In this document: piece after piece, positions 18,483 through 27,606 of the stretch
Position numbering within the stretch: the first letter of the stretch is position 1
Layout of the letters: the number at the start of each line of letters is the position of its first letter
Assembly (NCBI RefSeq): GCF_029581195.1
Contig: NZ_CP120737.1
Location: 992,001 to 1,056,000, forward strand
From: Solwaraspora sp. WMMD791
GTDB lineage: Bacteria > Actinomycetota > Actinomycetes > Mycobacteriales > Micromonosporaceae
Length of the DNA stretch: 64,000 nucleotides
Reading direction: 5' to 3'
Notes under the pieces: model-generated
Database searches by the model: none
Told to the model about the DNA's origin: nothing
What the model saw: only the letters and a program-made list of their open reading frames with translations
Position numbers and translations under genes: made by a program

Positions 18483-19958
18483 ATGGAACTGCGGGACTAC
18501 TTCGACGCGGTGCGGAAACGGTGGCTCTGGGTGGTGGCGGCGATGACCGTGACGGTGGGCGTCGCGGTCGTCGTCAACGTGCGGGCGACCCCGCAGTACG
18601 CCACCTCGGTGACGTTCTTCGTCTCGACCTCCAGCGCGCAGGGCGTCACCGACGCCTACCAGGGCGGACTGTTCTCCCAGCAGCGCGTCAAGTCCTACAG
18701 CGGGCTGCTGACCAGCGACCGGCTCGCCGACACCGTGGTGAACCGGCACAGCCTCGGGCTGACCGCCGGTGAGGTGCAGGCCCGGATCAGCGCCCGCCCG
18801 GTGCCCGACACCGTCCTGCTGCAGGCGACCGTCACGGACAGCTCACCGAATCGGTCGGAGCGTGTCGCCGTGGCGATCGCCGACGAGTTCGTCGACCTGG
18901 TCCAGCGCCTGGAGACCTCGCCCGGGGCCGACCGCCCAGCGGTCAAGGTGGAGGTCGTCTCCGGGCCGCTGCTCAACCCCACCCCGGTATCGCCCCAACC
19001 GGTCCGTAACGTCGCGCTGGGCCTGCTGCTGGGCCTGCTGGCCGGTGTCGGTCTGGCGCTGCTGCGCGGCCTGCTCGACAACACCGTACGCAGCGTCGAA
19101 CAGATCCAGGAGGTGACCGCTGCGCCGCTGCTGGGCACCATCCCGCTGGACAGCACCGCCCGTCGGGAACCGCTCATCACCGGCCGGCAGACCCACTCCC
19201 CGCGCGCGGAGTCGTTCCGCCAGTTGCGGACCAACCTGCAGTTCGCCGACGTGGACAAACCGATCCGCAGTCTCCTGGTGACCAGCGCGATGCCGGAGGA
19301 GGGCAAGACCACCACCGCCACCAACCTGGCGCTGACCTTCGCCGAGGCGGGCAGCTCGGTGGTGCTCGTCGAAGCCGATCTGCGCCGGCCGCAGGCCACC
19401 TCCTACCTGGACATGGAAGGCGCCGTCGGTCTGACGAACGTCCTCGCCGGGCACGCCGAGCTCGACGACGTGCTGCAGCCCTGGGGCGACAGCGGGATGA
19501 CCCTGCTGCCCAGCGGGTTCATCCCGCCGAACCCGAGCGAACTGCTCGGCTCCCAGCAGATGGCGGACCTGCTGACCAGTCTCCGGTCGCGCTTCGACGT
19601 GGTGATCGTGGACACCGCGCCGCTGGTGCCGGTGACCGACGCGGCGCCGATCGCCGCACAGGTCGACGGTGCCATCCTGGTGGGCCGCTGCGCCAAGACC
19701 ACCGAGGCGCACCTGCGTGCCGCCACGGCCGCGTTGCGGGCGGTGGACGCCCGGCTGCTCGGCTGCGTACTGAACATGACGCCGCACCGCAGCGGCTCCT
19801 ACCACTACTACTACAACGACCGTGGCCGCGGCCGTGGCCGGCGCGGCAGCCGTACGCCGGCTCCGGCGCGCCAGCGGCAGGCCACCGCTGTCGACACCAC
19901 CGTGCCGGTCGGTGACCAGCCGACGCCGACCGGTGGCGCCGCCGTCAAGGCTTCATGA
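18483..19958 (+). CDS. Polysaccharide co-polymerase / bacterial tyrosine kinase (Wzc-CpsD fusion)
   Basis: 491 residues. The N-terminal Wzz-like part has two membrane helices (about 16-36 and 175-195) around an extracytoplasmic loop. The BY-kinase domain carries Walker A SAMPEEGKTTTATNLAL near 267, Walker A' VVLVEADLRRP and Walker B VVIVDTAPLVPVTDA near 372. A Tyr cluster (YHYYYN, about 440-445) in the basic tail is the expected autophosphorylation site. It should control chain length and export of the extracellular polysaccharide. The start was set at the ATG after GGGAGG. Its 3' end overlaps the convergent phosphatase gene by 14 bp, the partner that would dephosphorylate the Tyr tail. Confidence 0.92.
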   Translation: MELRDYFDAVRKRWLWVVAAMTVTVGVAVVVNVRATPQYATSVTFFVSTSSAQGVTDAYQGGLFSQQRVKSYSGLLTSDRLADTVVNRHSLGLTAGEVQARISARPVPDTVLLQATVTDSSPNRSERVAVAIADEFVDLVQRLETSPGADRPAVKVEVVSGPLLNPTPVSPQPVRNVALGLLLGLLAGVGLALLRGLLDNTVRSVEQIQEVTAAPLLGTIPLDSTARREPLITGRQTHSPRAESFRQLRTNLQFADVDKPIRSLLVTSAMPEEGKTTTATNLALTFAEAGSSVVLVEADLRRPQATSYLDMEGAVGLTNVLAGHAELDDVLQPWGDSGMTLLPSGFIPPNPSELLGSQQMADLLTSLRSRFDVVIVDTAPLVPVTDAAPIAAQVDGAILVGRCAKTTEAHLRAATAALRAVDARLLGCVLNMTPHRSGSYHYYYNDRGRGRGRRGSRTPAPARQRQATAVDTTVPVGDQPTPTGGAAVKAS

Positions 19959-20535
19959 TGAGGTCCAGCGTCGTGTCGACCGTCAGACTGATCTGCCGGG
20001 CGCAGACCCGGAAGTCGTCGAGCGGTCGCAACACCGGATCGGCGAGGTCGTCGGCCTCCGCGGAGACCGGCTGGACCCGGCCACGTGCGGCGGCGGCGGC
20101 TCGCACCAGGGCCCGCGCCCGGTCGACCAGGTCCGGCTGCGCCGGCGCGGTCGCGGCGGGCACCGCGCGGGCCAGCCGGCCGAACTGGCGGACGGTGAAG
20201 GTCCGGCCCACGGTACGCGGTGCCAACGCCACGCAGTGCGCCCGGTGCCGTCGACTCGCGGTCAGGATCAGATCTGCGGCGTCGAGCATGGCCGCGTCCA
20301 CCTGCCGACTGACGAATCCGGTCGGATCGGCCTGGCGTTCCCGCAGCACGGTCTCGGTGTGCGGGTGCATCGGGTGGGCGACCAAGGCGTGGGTGCCGGC
20401 GCTGTGGGTGACGAAGACCGCCGCGTCGGAGCCCAGCCGGGTGGCGAACTCGTGCCGGGCCAGCCGTTCGGCCATCGGTGACCGGCAGATGTTGGCCCGA
20501 CACACGAACAGGGTGGTGAACCGGTTAGTGGACAT
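19945..20535 (-). CDS. Low-molecular-weight protein-tyrosine phosphatase (Wzb-like)
   Basis: 196 residues. The P-loop C(X)5RS is visible at the N-terminus as VCRANICRSPM (C12 to R18), and the general-acid region near the C-terminal third reads DDLADPV. It is convergent with, and overlaps, the BY-kinase gene; in characterised systems this pair cycles phosphorylation of the kinase C-terminal tyrosines to control polymer assembly. The length is 30-40 residues more than typical, mainly from an Ala-rich insert around residues 130-150. Confidence 0.9.
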   Translation of the reverse strand: MSTNRFTTLFVCRANICRSPMAERLARHEFATRLGSDAAVFVTHSAGTHALVAHPMHPHTETVLRERQADPTGFVSRQVDAAMLDAADLILTASRRHRAHCVALAPRTVGRTFTVRQFGRLARAVPAATAPAQPDLVDRARALVRAAAAARGRVQPVSAEADDLADPVLRPLDDFRVCARQISLTVDTTLDLIMKP

Positions 20536-20658
20536 CCTCGCAACCAGCCATTCTGATCGGCCGTCGACCGCCCGGACGGGCGCGTGGTCGCCGCCGTCCG
20601 TCCGGCCGCGACCCGGTCAGCCTAGCGTCCGATTGGCCCGAATCGGCGGAGCACCACG

Positions 20659-21813
20659 ATGACCGGGCAGATCCATCTGTCGGCGCCGGACGTCACCGGG
20701 CTCGAGGAAGAGTTCCTGGTCGCGGCGGTACGGTCCGGTTGGGTGGCACCGACCGGCCCGGACGTCGACGCCTTCGAACGGGAGATGGCGCAGCGGGTCG
20801 GCGTACGGCACGCGGTCGCCGTCAACGCCGCCACGTCCGGTCTGCACCTCGCGTTGCTGGCCCTCGACGTCGGCCCTGGCCACGCGGTCGTGGTACCGAC
20901 GATGACGTTCGCCGCCGCCGCCAACGCGGTCGTCTACACCGGGGCCGAGCCGATCTTCGTCGACTGCGAACCGTCGACCGGCAACATCGACGTCGCGCTA
21001 CTGACCGAGCTGCTCGCCCGGCGTACCGCGCACCAGCCGCCGGTCCGGGCGGTGATCGCGGTCGACATGTTCGGCCGCTGCGCCGACTACGACACCCTGC
21101 TGCCGCTGTGTGAACGCCACGGGGTTCCGGTCGTGGAGGACGCGGCGGAGGCCGTCGGTGCCACCCTGGCCGGCCGCCCAGCGGGCGGGTTCGGCCGGGT
21201 CGGTGTCTTCTCCTTCAACGGCAACAAGATCATGACCACCTCGGGCGGGGGGATGGTCCTCACCGACGACGCCGAGCTGGCCCGACGCTGCCGGCACCTG
21301 GCCAACCAGGCCCGCCAGCCGGTGCCGCACTACGAGCACACCGAGGTCGGCTACAACTACCGGCTCAGCAACCTGCTCGCCGCGCTCGGCCGGGCCCAGC
21401 TGCGTCGGTTGGACTCGATGATCGACCGCCGCCGGGAGACCCGGGCGCGGTACGCGAAGACCTTCGCCGACGTCGCCGGGGTGCGTCTGCTCGGTGCCAC
21501 CGGGGACGCACCGGACCAGGGCAGCAACGCGTGGCTCACGGTGATCGTGGTGGACCGGCCGGCGGCCGGCTGGGCCGCCGCAGACCTCGGTCGCTACCTC
21601 GCCGACCACCGGATCGAGACCCGTCCGGTGTGGAAGCCGATGCATCAGCAGCCGGTCTTCGCCGACGCCCGGCGGGTGCTCACCGGGGCAGCCGACCGAC
21701 TGTTCGCCGACGGGCTGGCCCTGCCGAGCGGTTCGGCGCTCAGCGACGGCCAGATCGACCGGGTGCTGGCTGCCATCGACGCGTTCCTCGACGGCGACCG
21801 GAGCCCCCAGTGA
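20659..21813 (+). CDS. DegT/DnrJ/EryC1/StrS aminotransferase (PglE-like)
   Basis: 384 residues, PLP-dependent fold-type I. VNAATSGLHLALLAL, the VEDAAEAVGAT PLP-aspartate segment and the Schiff-base lysine in FSFNGNKIMTTSGGG (about residue 190) define the sugar aminotransferase family. With the PglF-like dehydratase and the PglD-like acetyltransferase that follows with a 4-bp overlap, it most likely installs the C4 amino group on a UDP-4-keto-6-deoxy-HexNAc. Exact stereochemistry cannot be read from sequence. Its start is about 120 bp from the divergent phosphatase start. Confidence 0.92.
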   Translation: MTGQIHLSAPDVTGLEEEFLVAAVRSGWVAPTGPDVDAFEREMAQRVGVRHAVAVNAATSGLHLALLALDVGPGHAVVVPTMTFAAAANAVVYTGAEPIFVDCEPSTGNIDVALLTELLARRTAHQPPVRAVIAVDMFGRCADYDTLLPLCERHGVPVVEDAAEAVGATLAGRPAGGFGRVGVFSFNGNKIMTTSGGGMVLTDDAELARRCRHLANQARQPVPHYEHTEVGYNYRLSNLLAALGRAQLRRLDSMIDRRRETRARYAKTFADVAGVRLLGATGDAPDQGSNAWLTVIVVDRPAAGWAAADLGRYLADHRIETRPVWKPMHQQPVFADARRVLTGAADRLFADGLALPSGSALSDGQIDRVLAAIDAFLDGDRSPQ

Positions 21814-22475
21814 GCGCCCGGGACCTGGTCATCGTCGGCTGTGGTGGGCACGGCCGGGAGGTGTTCGGCATCGTCGCGGCGGTCAACGCCGCCAGCGCGA
21901 CACCCCGCTGGCGCGTCATCGGATTCGTCGACGACGATCCGTCGCCGACGAACAAGGCCCGGGTGGACCGGCTCGGCGTACCGCTGCTGGGTGACCTCAG
22001 CTGGCTCACCGCCCGCGACGCGCCGCCGGCGTACGTCCTGGGCGTCGGCGCGCCGGCGTCCCGGCAGGCGCTCGACCGGCGGATCGCCGCCGCCGCTGCC
22101 GCGACGGCACGGCGTCCCCGCGCCGCGACCCTGATCCACCCGAGCGCCACCGTCGGCCCGGACAGCACCCTCGGTGCCGGTGTCGTCCTGTTCGCCGGGG
22201 CCCGGGTCACCACCAACGTCACCCTCGGCCGGCACGTGCACCTGAACCAGAACAGCGTGGTCGGCCACGACACGACAGTGGGTGACCACTGCTCGGTCAA
22301 TCCGCTGGCCGCGGTCTCCGGTGACTGCCAGCTGGCCGAGGCGGTCCTGATCGGGACGACGGCGGCGGTACTGCAGGGGCTGAGCGTCGGCGCGGGCGCG
22401 ACCGTCGGCGCGGGGGCGTGCGTCGTGCGCGACGTGCCGGCCGGCACCGTCGTCAAAGGGGTCCCCGCGCGATGA
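21810..22475 (+). CDS. Sugar O/N-acetyltransferase, NeuD/PglD family
   Basis: 221 residues. The N-terminal Rossmann-like domain (LVIVGCGGHGREVF) and a left-handed beta-helix built of hexapeptide repeats (HPSATVGPDSTLGAGVVLFAG, HLNQNSVVGHD, GAGATVGAGACVV) match PglD. It would use acetyl-CoA to acetylate the 4-amino sugar made by the upstream aminotransferase. The conserved catalytic His is in VVGHDTTVGDH. The GTG start overlaps the aminotransferase stop (GTGA), so expression is coupled. Confidence 0.92.
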   Translation: MSARDLVIVGCGGHGREVFGIVAAVNAASATPRWRVIGFVDDDPSPTNKARVDRLGVPLLGDLSWLTARDAPPAYVLGVGAPASRQALDRRIAAAAAATARRPRAATLIHPSATVGPDSTLGAGVVLFAGARVTTNVTLGRHVHLNQNSVVGHDTTVGDHCSVNPLAAVSGDCQLAEAVLIGTTAAVLQGLSVGAGATVGAGACVVRDVPAGTVVKGVPAR

Positions 22476-22521
22476 CCGGCCCCAGGGTGAACAGCCAGCG
22501 AGTGCGCAAGGAGCAGTGATC

Positions 22522-23724
22522 GTGCGGATCGTGGTGATGCTCAAGACGGCGGAGGGCGGCCGGTGGATCGTCCCACAGGTCGAGGAGCTGCGCCGGCGGG
22601 GCCACGAGGTGATCGTGGTGCTACCGGCCGGTCCCGGCCGGCTGCGCGACCTGTTGCAGCGTGGCGGCGTGTCGATGGTCGACTCACCGTTCCGGTTCCG
22701 CTTCCGCCCGGGGATCGCGACGCTCGTGCAGCTGTGGCGGCTGCGGCGGTTGATCCGCCGGCTCCGCCCCGACGTGCTGCAGTACCACCACTATCACGCC
22801 GCGCTTGCGGCCCGGCTGGGTACGCTGGGGCTCGGCATCGCCCGGGTCTTCATGGTGCCGGGCCCACTGTTCCTGGAGTCCCGGCTGATCCGGGCGAGCG
22901 AACGGTTCCTGGTCCGGCTCGACGACGTGGTGATCGCCGGCAGCGGCTGCACCGCCGCGCGGTACCGGTCGCTGGGCCGCGCCGACCGCAGCCTGCCGGT
23001 CGTGCCGTACGGCGTGGACACCCGGGCGTTCCGCCCACCGGACGTCGCGACCCGGCTGGCGGCCCGCCGCCGCCTCGAGCTGCCGGACGACGTCTTCGTG
23101 GCGATCATGGTCGCCTACGTCTACGCGCCCAAGACCCTCGTGCACCGGGGCACCGGCATCAAGGGCCACGACGTGCTCCTGGAAGCCTGGCGGACGTTCC
23201 ACCGGGACCGTCCGCAGTCCCGGCTGATCCTGGTGGGGGCCGGGTGGGACGCCGCCGGCGAGGATCACCGTCAGGCGCTGATCCGACGGTTCGACATCGC
23301 GGGCGACCCGAGCGTCGACTGGTACGCCGGGGTCGTCGACGTCAGCCGCTACTACGCGGCCGCCAACGTCAGTGTGAGCCCGTCGTTGTCGGAGAACCAC
23401 GGCGCGGCGCTGGAGGCGGGCGCGGTGGCCGTACCGTCGATCGTCTCCGACGCCGGGGGACTGCCGGAGACCGTCGCACCCGACAGCGGCTGGGTCGTCC
23501 CGGCCGGCGACGTGGACAGTCTCGTCGCCGCGTTGCACTCCGCGTACGCGGAGTTCCGCTCCGGCGGGCTGCGGCGACGCGGGATGGCAGCCCGTGAACT
23601 GGTCGAACAGCGTTTCGACAGCGGCGACTGCGCACGGGCCGTCGCCGACGTGATCGAGGTGACCGGCGGGCTCCACCCGGTGTCCCGTCGCCGTCGGCGG
23701 CTGGCGGGTTCGGCCACCGGGTGA
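22522..23724 (+). CDS. Glycosyltransferase family 4
   Basis: 400 residues with a GT-B fold. The N-terminal domain begins MRIVVMLKTAEGGRW; the C-terminal nucleotide-sugar domain has the loop GIKGHDVLLEAW and the EX7E-type segment SLSENHGAALEAGAVAVPSIVSDAGGLPE. It should add a sugar to the lipid-linked intermediate on the cytoplasmic face. GTG at 22522 was preferred over GTG at 22516 because AAGGAG is then 8 bases upstream. It follows the PglD-like gene by 46 bp, likely the same operon. Donor and acceptor are unknown. Confidence 0.88.
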   Translation: MRIVVMLKTAEGGRWIVPQVEELRRRGHEVIVVLPAGPGRLRDLLQRGGVSMVDSPFRFRFRPGIATLVQLWRLRRLIRRLRPDVLQYHHYHAALAARLGTLGLGIARVFMVPGPLFLESRLIRASERFLVRLDDVVIAGSGCTAARYRSLGRADRSLPVVPYGVDTRAFRPPDVATRLAARRRLELPDDVFVAIMVAYVYAPKTLVHRGTGIKGHDVLLEAWRTFHRDRPQSRLILVGAGWDAAGEDHRQALIRRFDIAGDPSVDWYAGVVDVSRYYAAANVSVSPSLSENHGAALEAGAVAVPSIVSDAGGLPETVAPDSGWVVPAGDVDSLVAALHSAYAEFRSGGLRRRGMAARELVEQRFDSGDCARAVADVIEVTGGLHPVSRRRRRLAGSATG

Positions 23725-23769
23725 GCATCCCCCCGGCGTACCGGGACATCTCGCGACAGCAATCCTTCG

Positions 23770-25056
23770 ATGACAACGGACTTGACGACGGTGGACGGGG
23801 GCACGGTGGACAGATGGTCAGGCTCCGCTACGGGCACGATCGCGGTCAGTACGGAAGCACGGTTGTTACGCACGCCCGACGGTGCCGTCTGGACGGTGTC
23901 CGGGCCGGCGCACGCGTTCTGGACCCGGTACCTGTCCGCGTTCGACCGGGTGCGGGTGCTCGCCCGCACCAGTGAGGTACCGCAACCGCCGTCCGGTGCG
24001 GCCAGGGTGGACGGGACCGGGGTCGAGGTCTGGCCGTTGCCGTACTACGTCGGACCGGTCCGGTACCTGCTCCACCGTCGGGCCCTGCGCCGGTCGCTGT
24101 CCGACGCGGTCCGCGACGTCGAGGGTGTCCTGCTGCGGGTGCCGTCGCCGCTGGCCAACCTCCTGGTGCCGATGTTGCGCCGGCAGCGCCGGGGCTACGC
24201 CCTCGAGGTCGTCGGTGATCCGCAGGATGTGTTCGCCGCCGGGGTGGTGCGCCATCCCGTCCGGCTGCTGGTGCGTCGCTGGGCCGCTCGCGCCCTGCGC
24301 GAACAGTGCCGGTGGGCCGTCGGGGCGGCCTATGTCACCGAGACCTACCTGCAGCGCCGCTATCCGCCCGGACCCAACACGACCGCCACCTGGTATTCCA
24401 GCGCCGATCTGCCGGCCACGGCGTTCGTCGACCAGGCACGGACCCCACCGCCCCGCACCGTACCGGTGACCCTGATCTCGATCGGCGCGCTGGAGCAGAT
24501 GTACAAGGGCGTCGACGTCCTGCTGTTGGCGATGTGCCGGCTGAACGGCCGCGGAGTCGCGGTCCGTCTCGTGCACGTGGGCGACGGCCGGCTCCGCCCC
24601 CGCCTCGAACGCCTCGCGGCGCAGCACAACCTGACCGACCAGGTCACCTTCACCGGTGCCCTGCCCGCTGCGGCGGTGTTCGACCAGCTCGACCGGGCCG
24701 ATCTGTTCGTCCTGCCGTCGCGCACCGAAGAGCTGCCCCGCGCGATGATCGAGGCGATGGCCCGCGGCCTGCCGGTGATCGGGACCTCGGTCGGCGGCAT
24801 TCCGGAGCTGATCGGCCCCGACTGTCTGGCTCCGGCGGGCGACCCGGCGGCCCTGGCGGAGGCCATCGGGGCACTGCTGGCGGATCCGCAGCGGATGGCC
24901 GACGTCGCGTCGAGGAACCTGGCCAGGTCGCGCGACTACCGCGTCGAGGCACTGGCCCCGCGCCGGGCGGCCTTCTACCGGGCGTTCCGGGTCGCCTGCC
25001 GACCGGCCACGGTGTCGCCAGCGGTGACGCCGCGGGAACCTGCCGCCGCACGCTGA
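23770..25056 (+). CDS. Glycosyltransferase family 4
   Basis: 428 residues, GT-B fold, with a looser N-terminal domain. The C-terminal GT1 domain is clear: ISIGALEQMYKGVDVLL, LVHVGDGRLRPRLERL, VTFTGALP and the EX7E-like PSRTEELPRAMIEAMARGLPVIGTSVGGIPE. The first ~30 residues are poorly conserved in character, and a later start is possible. It is 45 bp downstream of the other GT4 and ends the plus-strand operon at a weak hairpin. It probably adds a second sugar of the repeat unit. Confidence 0.87.
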   Translation: MTTDLTTVDGGTVDRWSGSATGTIAVSTEARLLRTPDGAVWTVSGPAHAFWTRYLSAFDRVRVLARTSEVPQPPSGAARVDGTGVEVWPLPYYVGPVRYLLHRRALRRSLSDAVRDVEGVLLRVPSPLANLLVPMLRRQRRGYALEVVGDPQDVFAAGVVRHPVRLLVRRWAARALREQCRWAVGAAYVTETYLQRRYPPGPNTTATWYSSADLPATAFVDQARTPPPRTVPVTLISIGALEQMYKGVDVLLLAMCRLNGRGVAVRLVHVGDGRLRPRLERLAAQHNLTDQVTFTGALPAAAVFDQLDRADLFVLPSRTEELPRAMIEAMARGLPVIGTSVGGIPELIGPDCLAPAGDPAALAEAIGALLADPQRMADVASRNLARSRDYRVEALAPRRAAFYRAFRVACRPATVSPAVTPREPAAAR

Positions 25057-25122
25057 GACACGCACCTGCGGCGGCACGGTGGCGGTTGTGTCGGCGCGCA
25101 ATGTCGGGCGTGACCTGACGCG

Positions 25123-25140
25123 GCCGACCTACGGGTCGGC
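25123..25140. terminator. Short hairpin between convergent glycan genes
   Basis: Perfect 7-bp arms (GCCGACC/GGTCGGC) around TACG, midway between the stop codons of the plus-strand GT4 and the minus-strand dehydrogenase. Short, without a U-tract; a bidirectional terminator is plausible. Confidence 0.35.
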
Positions 25141-25185
25141 GTACGCGGCCGTGCGGTGCGTGATACGACGCGCCCGGTCTGGTGG

Positions 25186-26448
25186 TCAGAGCAGTTCGGT
25201 GCCGGCGGTGGCGGTGAGCCGCCGCCGAGTGTCGAGCACCAGCGGCGCGGTGGCGAGCAGGTCGTAGTCGACCCCGTCGTGGTCGGTCAGCACGAGCACC
25301 GCGTCGGCGGCGGTGACCTCGTCGGCGGTGAGTGTCACGGGCCGCACGAACGACGGCATCTGCGCCGGCCGCAGGTACGGGTCGACGACCCGTACCTGCG
25401 CACCGGCCAGGTGCAGGAGTTCGGCCACCCGTACGGCGGGTGACTCCCGGCAGTCGCCGCTGTTGGGCTTGTACGCCAACCCGATCAGCAGCACGGTGGC
25501 GCCCCGGACCGCCCGGCTGTGCCGGTTCATCGCGCTGGTCAGTCGTTCCACGACGTACGTCGGCATGTAGTTGTTGACGTCGTTGGCCAGTTCGACGAAC
25601 CGGAAGCTGCGACCGAGGCTGCGCTTGACCTCCCACGACAGGTAGGACGGATCGACGGGCAGGCAGTGTCCGCCGACACCCGGTCCGGGGGTGAACCGCA
25701 TGAATCCGAACGGTTTCGTGCTGGCCGCGTCGATCGCGTCCCAGATGTCGATGCCGAGCATGTGCGCGTACATCGCCAGTTCGTTGACCAGGGCGATGTT
25801 GACGTGCCGGAAGGTGTTCTCCAGCAGCTTGGTGGTCTCCGCCTCCCGGGTGCCCCGGACCGCGACGGTGCGCTCCACGAGGCCGTCGTAGAAGGTCTGG
25901 ACGGCCCGCAGCGACTCGGCGGTGATCCCGGAGACGACCTTCGGGGTGTTGACGAACGTCCACTGCCGGTTGCCCGGGTCGATGCGTTCCGGGCTGTACC
26001 CCAGGTGGAAGTCCAGCCCGGCCTGCAGCCCGCTGCCCTTCTCCAGCAACGGGCGTAGCAGTTCGTCGGTGGTCCCCGGGTAGGTGGTCGACTCCAGTAC
26101 GACCGTCGCGCCGGGGGTCAGTCGTGTGGCGAGTGACCGGGCGGCGTCCTCGATGTGACGCAGGTCGGGTGCCCCGTCGTGCAGCGGCGTCGGTACGGTG
26201 ATGACCGCCGTGCCGAAGCCGGTCGTGTCGGCGTAGTCGGTGGTGGCGGTGTACCGGCCGGTGGCCAACGCGTCGCGCACCTGGTCGTCGGGGATGTCCT
26301 CGACGTACGACGTGCCGCGGCGCAGCATCGCGACCCGCTCGACGTTGGTGTCCAATCCGACGACGCGATGGCCGACCTGCACGGCCCGCATGGCCACGGG
26401 CAGACCGACGTACCCCTGGCCGACGACGACTACCGGAGCGCTCTCCAT
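25186..26448 (-). CDS. UDP-glucose/UDP-N-acetyl sugar 6-dehydrogenase family
   Basis: 420 residues. N-terminal NAD site VVVGQGYVGLPVA, central KLLENTFRHVNIALVNE, and the active-site Cys in GPGVGGHCLPVDPSYL near residue 261. VLESTTYPGTT and LAYKPNSGDCRESPA place it nearer the WbpA/TviB-type UDP-HexNAc 6-dehydrogenases than classic Ugd, but substrate choice cannot be settled by eye. It oxidises C6 of a nucleotide sugar to a uronic acid with two NAD+. This would supply an acidic sugar to the polysaccharide. Divergent from the GNAT gene across an A/T-rich 150 bp. Confidence 0.9.
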   Translation of the reverse strand: MESAPVVVVGQGYVGLPVAMRAVQVGHRVVGLDTNVERVAMLRRGTSYVEDIPDDQVRDALATGRYTATTDYADTTGFGTAVITVPTPLHDGAPDLRHIEDAARSLATRLTPGATVVLESTTYPGTTDELLRPLLEKGSGLQAGLDFHLGYSPERIDPGNRQWTFVNTPKVVSGITAESLRAVQTFYDGLVERTVAVRGTREAETTKLLENTFRHVNIALVNELAMYAHMLGIDIWDAIDAASTKPFGFMRFTPGPGVGGHCLPVDPSYLSWEVKRSLGRSFRFVELANDVNNYMPTYVVERLTSAMNRHSRAVRGATVLLIGLAYKPNSGDCRESPAVRVAELLHLAGAQVRVVDPYLRPAQMPSFVRPVTLTADEVTAADAVLVLTDHDGVDYDLLATAPLVLDTRRRLTATAGTELL

Positions 26449-26468
26449 GGCCTCGTACCCCCGCACGA

Positions 26469-26498
26469 CAATGCAATAATTTGGACAAATGATATCTA
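26469..26498. promoter_or_regulatory. A/T-rich promoter segment upstream of the nucleotide-sugar dehydrogenase
   Basis: Thirty bases of unusually low GC, including CAATGCAATAATTTGGACA and a TAGATA-like element on the minus strand, 21-50 bp before the dehydrogenase ATG. It partly matches the segment at 18386. A promoter or an operator for a polysaccharide regulator is inferred. Confidence 0.35.
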
Positions 26499-26598
26499 AG
26501 CACCTGATCTTCGGCAGGGAGGCCGGTTTGCCGATCACCGTCGACAGCGCGGCCAAATCCAGTGGCACCAGTGACCGCCCACGCCCGACAATCGGCCG

Positions 26599-27606
26599 GT
26601 GTCCACCACCACCGACGCCCCGGCTCTGCCCACGGGCTACGTACAGCGTCCGCCCACGACCGCCGACGCGGCCGAGATATTCGCACTGATCGCGGCCTGC
26701 AACACGGCGGTCATCGGCCGGCCCGACTACACCCTCGCCGAGGTGGCCGACGAGTTGACCGAGCCCGACTTCGACCCGGCACGTGACGGCTGGCTGGTCC
26801 ACGACCGGCAGGGCCGCCTCGTCGGTTGGGGCTGGTCCTGTCGCAAGGGCGACAGCGACACGGTCGACATCGACGTCTATCACGTCCCGCACGAGCCGCA
26901 GGTGGGCCGGTGGCTGTGGCACCGGGCGCAGCACCGTGCCGTCGCCATCGTCGCCGAGCGCGGCCACCGCCGCGCCGTACTCGACGCCGGGTGCTACCGC
27001 GAGGACACCGCGACGGCGGCCCGGCTCGCCGAGTACGGGTTCAGCGTCGCCACGGTGTTCAACCGGCTGTTCATCGCGCACGATCCGACGACCGTCCGGG
27101 CGGTGCCGTCGCCCGGCGACGGAGTCCGCATCCAGGACATGGCGACGGAGCCCGGAACCCGCCGCGACGCGTGGACGGTGCACCAGGCGGCGTTCGCCGA
27201 CCACTTCGGCTTCGCCGCCAAGAGCTACGCGGACTGGACCGCCCACCTCGAGTCGCAGAGCAGCCACGACTGGAGCCTCGGCGAGGTCGCCTATCTCGGC
27301 CCGACCCCGGTCGCGATGGTGCTGCGCTCACACGCCTTCGTCGCCGACGAGCGCAGCGGCTACGTCTGGCTGCTCGCGGTGCACCCGCACTGGCAGGGCC
27401 GTGGTCTCGGCCGGCTGCTGCTGCGCCGGGCGCTCGCCGCCGACGCTCACGCCGGCCGTCGGGGCACGTTCCTGCACGTCGACACCGATCCGCGTCGGCC
27501 GGCGCTCGGGCTGTACCTCGCCGAAGGGATGCGACCGGTCCAGGTGATCGACGCCTGGCGGCGGATCGTCGCGCTGCCCGGCGAGGTCGGCGGCGGTACG
27601 GCGTAG
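26599..27606 (+). CDS. Double-GNAT acetyltransferase
   Basis: 335 residues with two GNAT folds in tandem, as in mycothiol synthase-like proteins. The N-terminal one is degenerate. The C-terminal one has the acetyl-CoA loop VHPHWQGRGLGRLLLRRAL and the preceding VWLLAV strand. It most likely N-acetylates a small molecule or antibiotic-like amine. It is not obviously mshD, which normally sits elsewhere with its own neighbours. The GTG start gives MSTTTDAPALP. The last 279 bp are antisense to the open frame of the convergent membrane protein. Confidence 0.82.
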   Translation: MSTTTDAPALPTGYVQRPPTTADAAEIFALIAACNTAVIGRPDYTLAEVADELTEPDFDPARDGWLVHDRQGRLVGWGWSCRKGDSDTVDIDVYHVPHEPQVGRWLWHRAQHRAVAIVAERGHRRAVLDAGCYREDTATAARLAEYGFSVATVFNRLFIAHDPTTVRAVPSPGDGVRIQDMATEPGTRRDAWTVHQAAFADHFGFAAKSYADWTAHLESQSSHDWSLGEVAYLGPTPVAMVLRSHAFVADERSGYVWLLAVHPHWQGRGLGRLLLRRALAADAHAGRRGTFLHVDTDPRRPALGLYLAEGMRPVQVIDAWRRIVALPGEVGGGTA

